DNA of 64,000 nucleotides from assembly GCF_018128285.1 (NCBI RefSeq), contig NZ_CP072380.1:2604001-2668000 (forward strand), read 5' to 3'. Source of the DNA: Atopobium sp. oral taxon 416. GTDB lineage: Bacteria; Actinomycetota; Coriobacteriia; Coriobacteriales; Atopobiaceae. This document shows positions 8,959-18,618 of this stretch, one piece after another (position 1 is the first letter of the stretch; each line of letters starts with the position of its first letter). Position numbers and translations under genes: made by a program. The notes beneath the pieces are model-generated. The model did not search any database, had not been told where the DNA came from, and was given only the letters and a program-made list of their open reading frames with translations.

Positions 8959-10085
8959 TGACCTGTGTCAATATTTCGGACGGCGGATTAGCATTCTGAG
9001 TGCAACAGGATAGCCCGCTGAATGCAGGTGTGGCACACTCCGGAAGGCTACGATGTTGGTTGGCTAGTCAGCGTCGAAAGCTAAAAGGAATGTGCCACTA
9101 CACACATCTTAGCCCTCAGGAGAGGGACTGCATAGCCACGCTGCATGCAGAGGGAAGGTCAATTGCCTATATCGCGGCAGAGATCGGCAAGAACAGCTCC
9201 AGCGTCTGCCACAAGCTCAAGAGAAACGGCCGGCACGGACGCTTTAGGGCATGTGCTGCCCAAAAGGAGGGCGGATGAGCGCCGCAGGAGATGCAGGGCG
9301 AAAAGGCGGCTTTCAGACCCTGCGCTTACGCAGAAGGTGCGCTTACTCATCATGGACAGACACTGGTCCCTGGAGGAGATAGACTATATCTCAGGCTCGA
9401 GGGTGGCGGCAGGTGCGTCATTGAGCCTGCCGACTATTCTTACAGGCAGGTCCGTAGCCGCCGCCCTCGACCTGCCGGGATCCGGCCCCGAAGGCCAGGT
9501 GCAGCACCACCTGCGCAGCAAGAGGCCTAAGACTAAAGACAAGATCGAGATCTTACATACCGTAAAGGAGAGGCCCAAGCAGGCCGATGAGAGGTCTCGC
9601 CTCGGAGAGGGGGGGAGGACGACACGCTCGTGGCAGCAGGACCCGTGTGCCTGCTCGTGCTTGCCGACAGGGCAGTGAGGCTGCTTGCCGCGAAGAGATG
9701 CCACCACGACAGCAGGAGCGTCTCTAAGGCCGAGGTCGGGCTGCTGCAGGGACGCCCGCTCGAGACGCTCACTCCGGATAGGGGCAAGCAGCTCGCAGGG
9801 CATGCAGATGTCACAGATGCCCTTTGAGGCGTGCAGTTCTACTTCTGCGACCCCCACCATCTATGGCAGAAGCTAACAGTTAAGAACACCAACGGGCTCC
9901 TGCGAAAGTTCTTCCCCTAAGGGCACAGACTTCGGCAAGGTCACAAACGAGGAGGTGCAGCATGCGGTGACCCTGATCAACAACAGGGCGAGGAAGGTCC
10001 TGAAATACAGGACAGCCAACGAGGTCTTTAGGGAGATGTTGCACTCAGCTTGACAATCTGCCGACAGAAATATTGACACAGGTCA
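8959..10085. repeat. Long palindrome split by IS30
   Basis: The left half (8959-8981) begins TGACCTGTGTCAATATTTC and the right half (10063-10085) is its complement, ending TGACACAGGTCA. Deleting the IS30 copy and one GAC duplication rebuilds a palindrome of about 43 bp. It lies between the PhzF remnant and an IS110 tail. Confidence 0.75.
8982..10062 (+). mobile_element. IS30-family element, copy 1, transposase disrupted
   Basis: Ends are GGCGGATTAGC on the left and the complement of GGCAGATTGTC on the right, both continuing into CTGAGTGCAACA inverted repeats. It is flanked by 3-bp target duplications GAC. The transposase starts at 9091 as MCHYTHLSPQERDCIATL with the IS30 N-terminal HTH (RSIAYIAAEIGKNSSSVCHK). 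It shifts frame near 9255, and again before LLRKFFP and VTNEEVQHAVTLINNRARK near the C-terminus. The element should be immobile on its own. Confidence 0.85.
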
Positions 10086-10350
10086 CTCCATAAAGTCACA
10101 GAAGAGCGCCCATAAAAGCAACAAGGCGCTCAAGAACCTCCTCATATTCAGCTGCAACTCCCTCGTGGGGACGAAGAAGCGCTTCAGGAGGTACTACGAT
10201 GCCTGCGTTGCAAGGGGCATGAGACACAACAAGGCGCTCAAGGCACTCGCACGCAAGAGGCTCCGCGTAATCCATACAATGATGCGCGATGGGGTGCCAT
10301 ATGTGGAGCCGCCGGCAGGCGATGTAGAAAAGTCACCTGCTATGGCTTGA
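10086..10350 (+). pseudogene. IS110-family transposase, C-terminal remnant
   Basis: Reads KSNKALKNLLIFSCNSLVG then KRFRRYYDACVARGMRHNKAL and ARKRLRVIHTMMRDGVPY to a TGA at 10350. This is the C-terminal catalytic-serine region of IS110-type transposases. About three quarters of the gene is missing; its left border is the palindrome that holds IS30 copy 1. Confidence 0.8.
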
Positions 10351-10579
10351 CAGGACTATAGGGACACCCTCCCCGCACAATGCGGCCAGACGAGGCAAGC
10401 GTCTCCTCGAGCATCTCCCGGTTCTCGAGAAGCTTTATAGTCACCGACATGGTAGGTCCTTTCAGAACGGCGGCTTTCCCTGAAGTACGTCTACCACATC
10501 CCGCTGAAGCATCATCCCAAGGTATGAGAAGGGATCCAAAACCAACGCTTCGGACCTCATCGCTCACCCTGCCCTAGCG
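10351..10579. other. Intergenic, no recognised gene
   Basis: 229 bp between the IS110 tail and the end of the epimerase operon. Short readings on both strands show no family signature that I recognise. Confidence 0.5.
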
Positions 10580-12112
10580 CTATATGTCGAGCTCGCTGAC
10601 TTCCTTCGGATACTCGCGAAGCTCATCCGACTCATGGAGCGGGTTCCATACCTGCGCGAAGAAGGGATCGCGCTTGGCCCGCTCGCCGTAGTTCCAGCTC
10701 TTCCTCTCGCACTCGGGGCACCAGTGGCCGCCCTCGAGCACAAGGCGCGGCGATGCCTCGAACTCATGGCCGAAGGCGCAGCGGAAGCGGAGCTTGCCTG
10801 TCCAGTCACCCTTCTTCATGCTCGTGGAGAGGAGCTCGCCACCACGGAACTTGGCGGCCTTCTGCATGTCCTCGAGCGAAAGCTCGCTCTCGGACTTGGA
10901 CTCGTCGTAGCCGTGATCGATGCGCACGGCCGTATCCCAGTCCGTGAATGGCTCCATCTCGCTCACTTTGGAAGGCAGCACCTCCCAGGCCTTCTTCGAG
11001 CCCCAGTAGGCGTCGATGCGGTCCTCCATGTTGGCCTGGATGAAGTGACGTGTTCCGTGGCCCGCATCGAGAAGCTTGTCGAAGGTCGACTTGTTGATGA
11101 TCTTGCCCATGAGAGCCTCGCCACCCGGAACCCGGCAGAGGAAGCGCGAGAAGCCAATGGTAGCAGGGTCCATGGCCTCGAGGTACTCGTCGTAGAAATA
11201 CTGCATCGAGTCATGCTGAAAGTGGAGGTAGCCCTCGAGCTTGTTCGAATCGAGGTAGTACTGGCCGTGGAAGTTCCTCGTCGCCGTATAGCGCGGATCG
11301 ATCACGTGATCGAGGCTCTTGAATCCGAGCGCTCCATAGAGCGTGCGATACATGTCGATTGTCGAAGTGCGACAGGAGGGGCCGCCGCCAATGTTATAGA
11401 TGTGGCCCCAAAACGAGGAGTCGAGCGTTCCTGTTGCCTCGTAGTCTGCAAGGTGTGCCATCGCGCATCCCGAATCGCGGTCGGAGACATACTCGAGCAC
11501 GTTGTAGAGGCAGTTATGGAACTGGATCGCATCGCGGATACGCACCATCGCAGGCCCCATGATGCCGGTTTGGCGCAGGCTTGCCCAGCGCGTAAGGCCG
11601 GACTCGATCACAAGACGCTCTGCTGCGACCTTGGATACTGCGTAGTAGTCGAATATCGACGGCTTGATCGGATCTCCCACACGTCCCCAGTGGATCGGCG
11701 GCATGCGGTCTCCGGTCTCCGCGACCGTGCCGATGTAGACAAAGGCACAGCTCTTCTCTTCACCGAGCTCGTAGATGCACTCGATGAGGTTCTTCGTGCC
11801 GCCGTAGTTCACCTGCATCGCGCGCTTCGGATAGTAGTCGGCCGAAGGAGAGACGAAGGCCGCGATGTGGATCACGAGGTCGGTGTCGGAGAGGCAGCGC
11901 TTCAGGGCTTCCTTGTCATCGAGGTCGCCCCAGACGATCTCGAGGCCGTCTTTGCCCTTGAAGGGTGCCATCTCCTTGCGGTTCTTCTCCGAGTTGCGCA
12001 CGAGTAACACGAGGTCGTATGCCTTGCCTACATTGGGCATCATCTGCTTCAAGGACTCCATGCCCATGCCGCCCGAGGCACCGGTCATGAAGACACGAAG
12101 ATTCTTTGCCAT
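10580..12112 (-). CDS. Extended SDR (NAD-dependent epimerase/dehydratase) with C-terminal zinc ribbon
   Basis: 510 residues. The N-terminal Rossmann motif is TGASGGMG (about 10-17) and the catalytic Tyr-Lys pair lies in DYYAVSKVAAE, so this is an extended short-chain dehydrogenase acting on a nucleotide sugar or a similar polar substrate. It is about 180 residues longer than common epimerases. Near the end FRCAFGHEFEASPRL and HWCPECERKSWNYG form a zinc-ribbon-like pair, unusual for this family. It starts 1 bp after the upstream epimerase gene stops, so the two are co-transcribed and perhaps act together. The substrate cannot be named. Confidence 0.85.
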   Translation of the reverse strand: MAKNLRVFMTGASGGMGMESLKQMMPNVGKAYDLVLLVRNSEKNRKEMAPFKGKDGLEIVWGDLDDKEALKRCLSDTDLVIHIAAFVSPSADYYPKRAMQVNYGGTKNLIECIYELGEEKSCAFVYIGTVAETGDRMPPIHWGRVGDPIKPSIFDYYAVSKVAAERLVIESGLTRWASLRQTGIMGPAMVRIRDAIQFHNCLYNVLEYVSDRDSGCAMAHLADYEATGTLDSSFWGHIYNIGGGPSCRTSTIDMYRTLYGALGFKSLDHVIDPRYTATRNFHGQYYLDSNKLEGYLHFQHDSMQYFYDEYLEAMDPATIGFSRFLCRVPGGEALMGKIINKSTFDKLLDAGHGTRHFIQANMEDRIDAYWGSKKAWEVLPSKVSEMEPFTDWDTAVRIDHGYDESKSESELSLEDMQKAAKFRGGELLSTSMKKGDWTGKLRFRCAFGHEFEASPRLVLEGGHWCPECERKSWNYGERAKRDPFFAQVWNPLHESDELREYPKEVSELDI

Positions 12113-12113
12113 C

Positions 12114-13127
12114 CTACTCTCCCTTCATCGAAATCGTCTTAGCCTTGCCTTCTGCCACTGCCATGGAGAGCTTCACGGAGTCGCCGATGGCGGCGTTGAT
12201 ATCGTCGTCCGTGACTCCCAGGGGCACAGACCCCAGATTCCTGTCAATGAAGAGATTCGTGCACTGGATGTCGGCAAAGCGGACCATATCGAGGCCACCA
12301 TCGATACCGCGCTTCTTCTGATCGCGGCGGATGGTCCAGCCACCGATTGCATACATCCACTTCGGGATCGTCTTGATCGGCTTGCCGGCGCAACCCATGT
12401 ACTTCTGGACGATATCGAGCATGTCCTTCCACGTCATGTTCCACCAGCCGATAGGGTAGCAGTTTCCGCCATGATTGTGCTCGACGGCACCGGCAAGCGC
12501 CTGCCCCACCTGGCGCACTGTCACCATGGTCGTGCCGCCCTTCGTCCAGAGCGTTTTGTTCTTCATCTTGGCAATGGTTTCGACGAGAAAGACCCGCATG
12601 GGGCGCCTGCCTGGCTGCGTGCCGAAGATATAAGGAAGCTCGAGCACCGCGACATCGAAGTGGCCATCTGCGAAGCTTATGGCAGCCTCCTCCTGCTCGA
12701 TGCGGCTCCTGATGTAGGGATGCCACTTCGTGAGCTCCATGTCAGGGTGCGTCTTTGCAAGATAGGCAAAGTAGCTGCCGCAAATCACGACATGCTTCAC
12801 ACCACACCCCTTCGCAAGCGGAAGAAGCCGCTTGATCGGATCGATGTTGAACTTCTTGTACAGGTCGTAGATCGGTGCCGGTCCCTCGACGCGCTCGTCG
12901 ACACCTGCCGCGAAGAGGAAAGCATCGCAGCCACGAAAGTGTTCTCGCAGCTCATCGTCAGACATTTCGAGATAGTTGCCGAACTCAATCTTCATCTCCG
13001 GAGGAAGCGGGGCCCCTTCCGGCAGTGGTGGCAGCGCCAGCGTTGCCACCTCATGGCCGCGAGCTATGAGCTCGCGCGCCGCCTCGCTTCCCAGAAGCCC
13101 CGTGCCACCGATTATGAACACCTTCAT
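12114..13127 (-). CDS. NAD(P)-dependent epimerase/dehydratase
   Basis: 337 residues beginning MKVFIIGGTGLLGSEAARE, a Rossmann GGTGLLG nucleotide-binding loop. The expected catalytic Tyr is in GSYFAYLAKTHP, and SRIEQEEAAISFADGHFDV follows as in atypical SDRs. First gene of a two-gene operon; the motif-rich region upstream (13194-13235) resembles the AraC operator at 7.1 kb. Pairing with a second SDR suggests sequential redox or epimerisation on one compound, possibly an aglycone or sugar freed by the neighbouring hydrolases; this link is inferred. Confidence 0.85.
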   Translation of the reverse strand: MKVFIIGGTGLLGSEAARELIARGHEVATLALPPLPEGAPLPPEMKIEFGNYLEMSDDELREHFRGCDAFLFAAGVDERVEGPAPIYDLYKKFNIDPIKRLLPLAKGCGVKHVVICGSYFAYLAKTHPDMELTKWHPYIRSRIEQEEAAISFADGHFDVAVLELPYIFGTQPGRRPMRVFLVETIAKMKNKTLWTKGGTTMVTVRQVGQALAGAVEHNHGGNCYPIGWWNMTWKDMLDIVQKYMGCAGKPIKTIPKWMYAIGGWTIRRDQKKRGIDGGLDMVRFADIQCTNLFIDRNLGSVPLGVTDDDINAAIGDSVKLSMAVAEGKAKTISMKGE

Positions 13128-13193
13128 GGAGGTCCCCTCACCATCTGTCCTACACTCTGATTTGAGGAAATGATAGCGGCGAGAGAGGCCCTC

Positions 13194-13235
13194 TGTCTTA
13201 TATTCCTGTCCTCAATCTTTCATATCTGTCATATC
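13194..13235. promoter_or_regulatory. Putative AraC-type operator upstream of the epimerase operon
   Basis: TGTCTTATATTCCTGTC (13194-13210) and TCATATCTGTCATATC (13220-13235) share the TGTCATATC core with the two half-sites at 7075-7107. It lies 67-108 bp before the operon start. Confidence 0.45.
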
Positions 13236-13312
13236 GTGCCCGCAAGATAAAGAGTCACTACAACGAGAGAGGTCTACCATAGAGAGCAGCAGTGCAAAGA
13301 GAAAGGAACTAC

Positions 13313-13672
13313 ATGGATATCAAGATCAAGCGCCCCTATGAGGCAGCAACACCCGACGATGGCTACCGCATGCTCGTGGACAGGCTCTGGCCACGCGGCA
13401 TCAAGAAGGAGAATCTCACTATGGACGAGTGGGCAAAGTGCCTTGCCCCTTCGACCGAAACGAGGAAGGCCTTTGGCCACAAACCGGAGAACTTTGACAC
13501 GTTCCGGCAGCAATACCTCGCAGAGCTTGATGCCTCTGCAGATGCTCAGGCAGAAGCAGAAAAGCTCAAGGAACTCGCACCCGAGACTGTGACGCTACTT
13601 GTCGGTGCCAAGGACCCAACCTTGAGCCAAGGACCGATCCTCAAAGAGTGGCTCGAGCAGAAACTTGCCTGA
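13313..13672 (+). CDS. DUF488 family protein
   Basis: 119 residues from the ATG at 13313, which has AAGGAAC upstream; an upstream Met at 13292 lacks a site. IKIKRPYE, VDRLWPRGIKKE and PTLSQGPILKEWLEQKL are the conserved blocks of small DUF488 proteins. Function is not established for this family. It is convergent with, and directly abuts, the broken TipA-type regulator. Confidence 0.85.
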   Translation: MDIKIKRPYEAATPDDGYRMLVDRLWPRGIKKENLTMDEWAKCLAPSTETRKAFGHKPENFDTFRQQYLAELDASADAQAEAEKLKELAPETVTLLVGAKDPTLSQGPILKEWLEQKLA

Positions 13673-14416
13673 TCAGATTCCCAAGACCTCGATAGCCTCC
13701 GCCAGGAAAGCGGCAGCGCCCTTTTCTGCCCCTGAGGCGTAGTACTCCTGAGAGCGCGGATCTACCACATACATCTGGCCCAGGCTCACATGCATCTTGT
13801 GTGTGAGCCTGCGGTCCCTGCCCCGGTGTGCCTGTACCCAAGCAGTATGGGTGCGCATGAGTTTTGTCACCTCGCTGCTCTGGGCATTGCCCGTCTTCAG
13901 AGCGAGCTTGAGCTGGTCGATGATTCGATCTTCAAGCACGCGCAAGTTGTTCCACTCACCCTCGTCCATGCTCAGCAGGACATCATTGGCAGCATTCACG
14001 ACGGCATCGTCGTATTTCGCCTTCACCTTAGCCCCGTAGCACCATTCGTTCTCTTCTATCGTTGCTTCCTTGAGGCTCGAGAACCTCTCTTATGTACCTA
14101 TCTCCCTTCCTTTCTTCAACGCCCCAAACGTGCGCTCGGCACACTTACGCGCCTCATGCTGTGCCTGTTCGCGCTCTTCAAACATCGCTATCTGTTCCTC
14201 AAGCGCTTCCTTTTCATCCATACCATTCTCGTCGAGGAGCTCTCCCATGCGCACAAGCGGCATCCCGCAGGCCCGCCAAAGCAGGATCTCCTGCAGGCGC
14301 TCGGCATCCTCCTCCGTATAGATGCGGTAGCCATTCTCTGCTCGCTTCGGCATGAGAAGCCACCGCTCATCGTAGAGCCGAAGGGTACGCACGCTCACGC
14401 CAGCAAGCGTGCTCAT
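13673..14416 (-). pseudogene. MerR-family regulator with TipAS-type domain, truncated and frameshifted
   Basis: The first part reads STLAGVSVRTLRLYDERWL, the MerR winged helix minus its first few residues, then a coiled coil to KKGREIGT-stop at 14090. Further reading in another frame gives SLKEATIEENEWCYGAK and continues to the end as a TipAS antibiotic-binding domain (THTAWVQAHRGRD, HVSLGQMYVVDPR). An IS5-type end (CTAGGGAAACG) abuts codon 2, so the true start was removed. TipA-like proteins sense thiopeptides and other drugs. The gene has lost its start and is split, so it is probably inactive. Confidence 0.8.
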
Positions 14417-14419
14417 CTC

Positions 14420-15575
14420 CTAGGGAAACGATGATTAATGCCCCATAACGTGTCAGAGGGGACCGACCACACAGCCTTTCTAGGCCGGAATGCGGGAAAG
14501 GCAGGGAAGGATGCTCATCCAGTACGTGCAGGAGCCGCTATCCTTACATTTGTCCTGCCGCATGCACCGCAAGAAGGCTCCAAGACGGATCAAGCGACTC
14601 TGGGAGCCGGGAGGCGCAGCCTGCCGGCAAAAGATGCACATGGGTAAGGTTTGCAAGGGCGAGGCAGACTCGAGTGTGCAGGTATCTTCTCTATCCTTCT
14701 GTAGCGCTTCCTTAAGGGGCAGAAGCGCCGCTTCACGATAAGGAAGGGTGCTTCTACCTTTGAGCGGCCGGATGCCTTCCTGGACTCGATGCCCTTTTCG
14801 GCTGAGAGTGCACAGGCAAGACCCTCTCTAGTCGAAGGCTTCCTTAGCAACGCTTTAGCGCACAGATGAGAGGTGTGGGTCTTTATGCGTCCTTAAGGGC
14901 GCTTCGCTATACCTATATAGCCTAAAGTCTGCGCAGCAGAACCTGTCATCTTCCCTTACGAGTGTGTGTGCCACAGGATATGTCGGACACATTCTAGGCG
15001 ATCGTCTCCACACCATGCACAAGGCCGCCTGCGGCATCCACGCCGATATGCGCCTTGTATCCGATACGCCAGACTCCCCCTTTCTTGGACTGGTGCGCTT
15101 TAAGGGTCACGCGCATGGTCTTGGTTCTTCGTTAAGCTTTAGGGCCCAGGTGAAGGTCACATCCACCATGGAGCCACCCCGCGCCGTGATCCCTGCCTTC
15201 TTAAGTTCTAAGTTCAGGTCGTGAAGCACAAGCTTTACCGAACTCCTCTCGCTTTAAGGCTATGGCGCATCTTCGCAAGTGTCGTCGCATCTGGCACCTG
15301 CGCTTGCATGAGGTCTACGTGCACAGAAGCGCTGCCAGGAGTGACAATCCAGGATAGCATCCTTAGGTTCTCTCGTCTTAAGAGAGCGAACATTACCTAA
15401 AGCAGGATACATCCTAAAGCTTTGTCTTTGCAGCGTGCACATGCCTGACAAGAGCCTGTCAGTGGTAGCTGGTATCTACCAGTGCAATCCAGCTGTGCCA
15501 CACAACGATTGCATCCATCCGCTCCAGGAGTGCCTCTCGTCTGGTCTTTCTCCTCTGGCCCTGGGATTTAAGGTT
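14420..15575 (-). mobile_element. IS5-family remnant
   Basis: The left end is CTAG followed by GGAAACGATGATTAAT. Minus-strand fragments recognisable as IS5 transposase are KLVLHDLNLELKKAGIT, GGSMVDVTFTWALK and [20 protein letters not shown], separated by stops and frame changes. A second copy of the upstream half is at 22006-22320. The right end is not clear; the two copies diverge after GGGATTTAAGGT. Confidence 0.7.
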
Positions 15576-15647
15576 ATAGTTTCGCTCTCACGGAATAGCA
15601 TACTCTGCTTTAGTATGATCAGGAACTTATCGGATCAAATCATAGCA

Positions 15648-15677
15648 ATCATATCATGCATAGCGACATGATATGAT
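15648..15677. repeat. Perfect 11-bp inverted repeat
   Basis: ATCATATCATG (15648-15658) and CATGATATGAT (15667-15677) with an 8-bp spacer, in AT-rich DNA about 200 bp past the ROK gene. Could be an operator, a recombination site or a hairpin; there is no U-tract, so it is not a standard terminator. The rest of 15576-15875 holds no gene I recognise. Confidence 0.6.
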
Positions 15678-15875
15678 GCGTTTTCGATACGATAGTGATG
15701 CGATTCTGATGTGATTTATGAATATACAGGATGATTCGTACGTCCACTCCCCTAAGCCATTATGTTGTAATTGTATCCATACGAAAGCGTCCCACTGCTC
15801 CCCTCTTCAGGAAACAACGGAACGCTCATTCCAACGCATTACCTTGTCGCATCGTTCTGCAGGTTGATCAAATCT

Positions 15876-16751
15876 CTATTTCTCAAGCTCTCGGCGCCCA
15901 AGCTCCAGGGAGCCGAGGATGCCTTGGTCTCCGCCACAGCCAGCAGGCACGATGTAGTTGTCGATATCGTCCAACTCAGGGGTTACCAGGTAGCCGCCGA
16001 GCAGCTTCAAGGTCTTCTGACGGACCTGCGGGAACATCTGCTCCTGTTTCATCACACCGCCGCCGAGTACGATCTTCTGCGGTGAGTAGCACAGGATATA
16101 GGTTGCAACGCCCTGCGCGATGTAAGAGCTCTCGATATCCCACACCTTATCGTTGCCAGCGAGCTCATACCCCTTCTTGCCCCAGCGCTTCTCGATTGCA
16201 GGGCCTGCCGCCATGCCTTCCAAACAGCAGTCATGGTAGGGACAGTTGCACTTGAAGTCATCGCCTGGAACACGCTCAACATGGATGTGTCCAGCCTCAG
16301 CATGGAGCATACCGTGGAGAAGGTTGCCTTCGATCATCACGCCGGTACCGATGCCAGTTCCGATCGTAACGTAAATGACATTCGAGAGGCCCTTCGCGGC
16401 ACCGAAGACCGCCTCACCTAAGCAGGCAACATTGACGTCGGTGTCATAGCCCACCGGGACATTCAGCTCACGTAGGAACGGCCCACGCAGATCGCAGTTG
16501 ATCCAAGCCGTCTTAGGAGTGATGAGGATGTGGCCGAACCGGGGATCCTTTGGGTTTACCGCAGTCGGTCCAAAGGCGCCAATACCTAGTGCATCGATAT
16601 TGCGCAAACGGAACCACTCTACCATCTTCGGAATACACTCCTTTGGCTCAGTGGTAGGAATCTCTTCGCGCTCAGAAATATTGCTTTTCTCGTCGCCGAT
16701 GGCCATGACCATCTTTGTACCACCGGCTTCAATAGCACCTATCTTCGCCAT
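15876..16751 (-). CDS. ROK-family sugar kinase (fructokinase-like)
   Basis: 291 residues. Opens KIGAIEAGGTKMVMAIG with the ATP-binding GGTK loop. It has IGIGAFGPT-type sequence (LGIGAFGPTAVNP), the catalytic GYDTDVNVACLGE, GTGIGTGVMIEG, and the zinc-binding cluster HIHVERVPGD with CNCPYHDCCLEG. These match bacterial ScrK-type fructokinases. AAGGAGG lies 9 nt before the ATG. It is an isolated gene between IS remnants, preceded by a 9-bp inverted repeat. Confidence 0.9.
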   Translation of the reverse strand: MAKIGAIEAGGTKMVMAIGDEKSNISEREEIPTTEPKECIPKMVEWFRLRNIDALGIGAFGPTAVNPKDPRFGHILITPKTAWINCDLRGPFLRELNVPVGYDTDVNVACLGEAVFGAAKGLSNVIYVTIGTGIGTGVMIEGNLLHGMLHAEAGHIHVERVPGDDFKCNCPYHDCCLEGMAAGPAIEKRWGKKGYELAGNDKVWDIESSYIAQGVATYILCYSPQKIVLGGGVMKQEQMFPQVRQKTLKLLGGYLVTPELDDIDNYIVPAGCGGDQGILGSLELGRRELEK

Positions 16752-16936
16752 TTGAGCGTCCCTCCTTACTTGGGATAGTTATGGGTGAAACAGCTTCGCC
16801 AGCCTTTTGCCGGCGGAGCCCTTTAAATGGCCTTGTTCTACGCCCTGTCTCTACCACACGTCACCTATGCATATGTGTAGCACCTCGTTCTTGCTGCCAA
16901 AACGAGGTACTGCTTTGACCTATCATTTCGCTAATT

Positions 16937-16976
16937 CTATACAGAGATTATTATCTTTTTTAACAGTTCTGTATAG
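16937..16976. promoter_or_regulatory. Inverted repeat upstream of the ROK kinase
   Basis: CTATACAGA (16937-16945) and TCTGTATAG (16968-16976), 22-bp spacer, about 190 bp before the kinase start. Possible operator or transcript end; role not determined. The remaining bases between 16752 and 17022 show nothing else. Confidence 0.4.
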
Positions 16977-17022
16977 GCTCCTAACGATGAGCGTGATATA
17001 GCGCTAAGCCCACAAGTATTTC

Positions 17023-18618
17023 GGCTCAGACCTAAAACTTGTGTGTAGCCCCATCACGCACCAGCCCCGGCTGCCTTCGGGTAGCGCCTGCTGGCATCGA
17101 AGATCTTGAGGAAGAAGTACTCGTCGTTAGGGTATCCCTAGCCTGCCCTCCTGAGCGTCTTGATCATGCAGTTGGTGCCTTCCACCTTCCCCGAGGATAT
17201 CTGGTGCCTGGCATGCGCGATGATGCCGTCCATGTGCCCTTCTGCGAGACAGGAAACCCTGGCGAGATACCTGTCTTTCGTGCCGCGGCAGACCTCCACG
17301 ACCTGCTCCATCGCATCGCGCATGCGCTTCTCCTGCCTGTAGCCATATGCCCTGGAGAGCATCTCATCTGCGATGTCGCAGGCGAAGGGCAGCTCGTTTT
17401 GGGATATGAGCTCCTCGTAGCGCTTCCTGGCGCCTCCTGTCTGCAGGGCCTCCTCATTGCCGAAGAGGGCGCTGCCCCTTAAGACCACCTTGCCGGCGCG
17501 TGCATCGCGCTCCTTCCTCTTCCTCGTGTCCTTGCCGGACATAAGGATGTATGTGGAGTGCTTGAGGGGCACACGCGGCCTCGGCGTCGCCCTCCTCCTT
17601 AAGCCTTGCCTTCTTATCCTTCCTGACCTTACAGATGACCTTCTCGTTGAAGTTCTTCACGATATGGAAGCAGTCGTAGACGATGTGCGGGAACCTCTTA
17701 AGAAAGGCGCACTCGAAGTCGGCGTTCATGTCGCAGGCGATGGCCTCTACATGCAAACATCCACTCCTCGCCCACGTGGTCGCAGAAGGCATGGAGGACC
17801 TTCTTTCCCTTCGAATGGACAAGCCACAGCACATGTCCCATCTTGAGGTCTATGATCACGGTGGCGCAGCGGTGCCCGCCGTGAAGCTTGAACGTATCTG
17901 CACCCAGATACCTTCCCTGCCGCTCGGGCTTGCGCAGCTTTCGCTTACTGCCTTCCCCTTCCGTGTAGAGCCCAGAGAGCCTCGCGCGCTCGATCTTTTT
18001 CACGACGTTTCTGTCGAAGCCTGCCGTGGGCGACATCGCCTTGAGGGTCTGCCCCAGGGCGAGCAGGTCACACACGAAGGCAAGCAGCAACAGCGTGATG
18101 CGCTGGCCTGAAGCCCTGAAGGGGGACGTCCTCGATGCAGGAGGCCCCGCACTCCCTGCATGCCCATCTTGGCCGCGAGACCTCTATCCTTGCCTCTCCA
18201 TCCCGAGAGGGAGATGCCAAAGTGCGATGGGGGCCTTCCCGTTTTTCTCCATTGCCTTTCCGCAGCAGGGGCACGAGGGTGCATCCTTCGATATCAGCCT
18301 GCCGGGGACAGTGAGGATCTGTACCACCTTCCTGCATCTCCTGCCCGATGTGCCGAGCTCCTCCGTGCAGACGCTCTCCTTAGAATCTCCTGCCTGCACG
18401 AAGCCCACGAGATGGGAGGGGATCCGGAAGAAGACAGAGTCTTCTCCAGCATGGGAAATAGCGGGCAGCTGGGCTGATGGCGATGCTACACTTGTCATTG
18501 CGCTCCATCCTTGTTCGGGATCTTCTTGTTGCGATGCAAGATTCTAGAGGATGACCGCTTTTCTGTCCCTTTGAGCATCAAGCCATGGGCATCTGCCCAC
18601 AGGTTTCAGGACTGAACC
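17023..18618 (-). mobile_element. ISL3-family element (type B), transposase disrupted
   Basis: Ends GGCTCAGACCTAAAACTTGTG and the complement of GGTTCAGTCCTGAAACCTGTG form 21-bp inverted repeats. Minus-strand fragments give the ISL3 order: a cysteine-rich N-terminus (CPCCGKAMEKNGK, RWACRECGASC), YLGADTFKLHGGHRCATVI, then DMNADFECAFLKRFPHIVYDC and SSGKVEGTNCMIKTLRRAG. Several frame changes and stops interrupt it. An IS30 copy is docked exactly at its right terminus. Confidence 0.82.
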
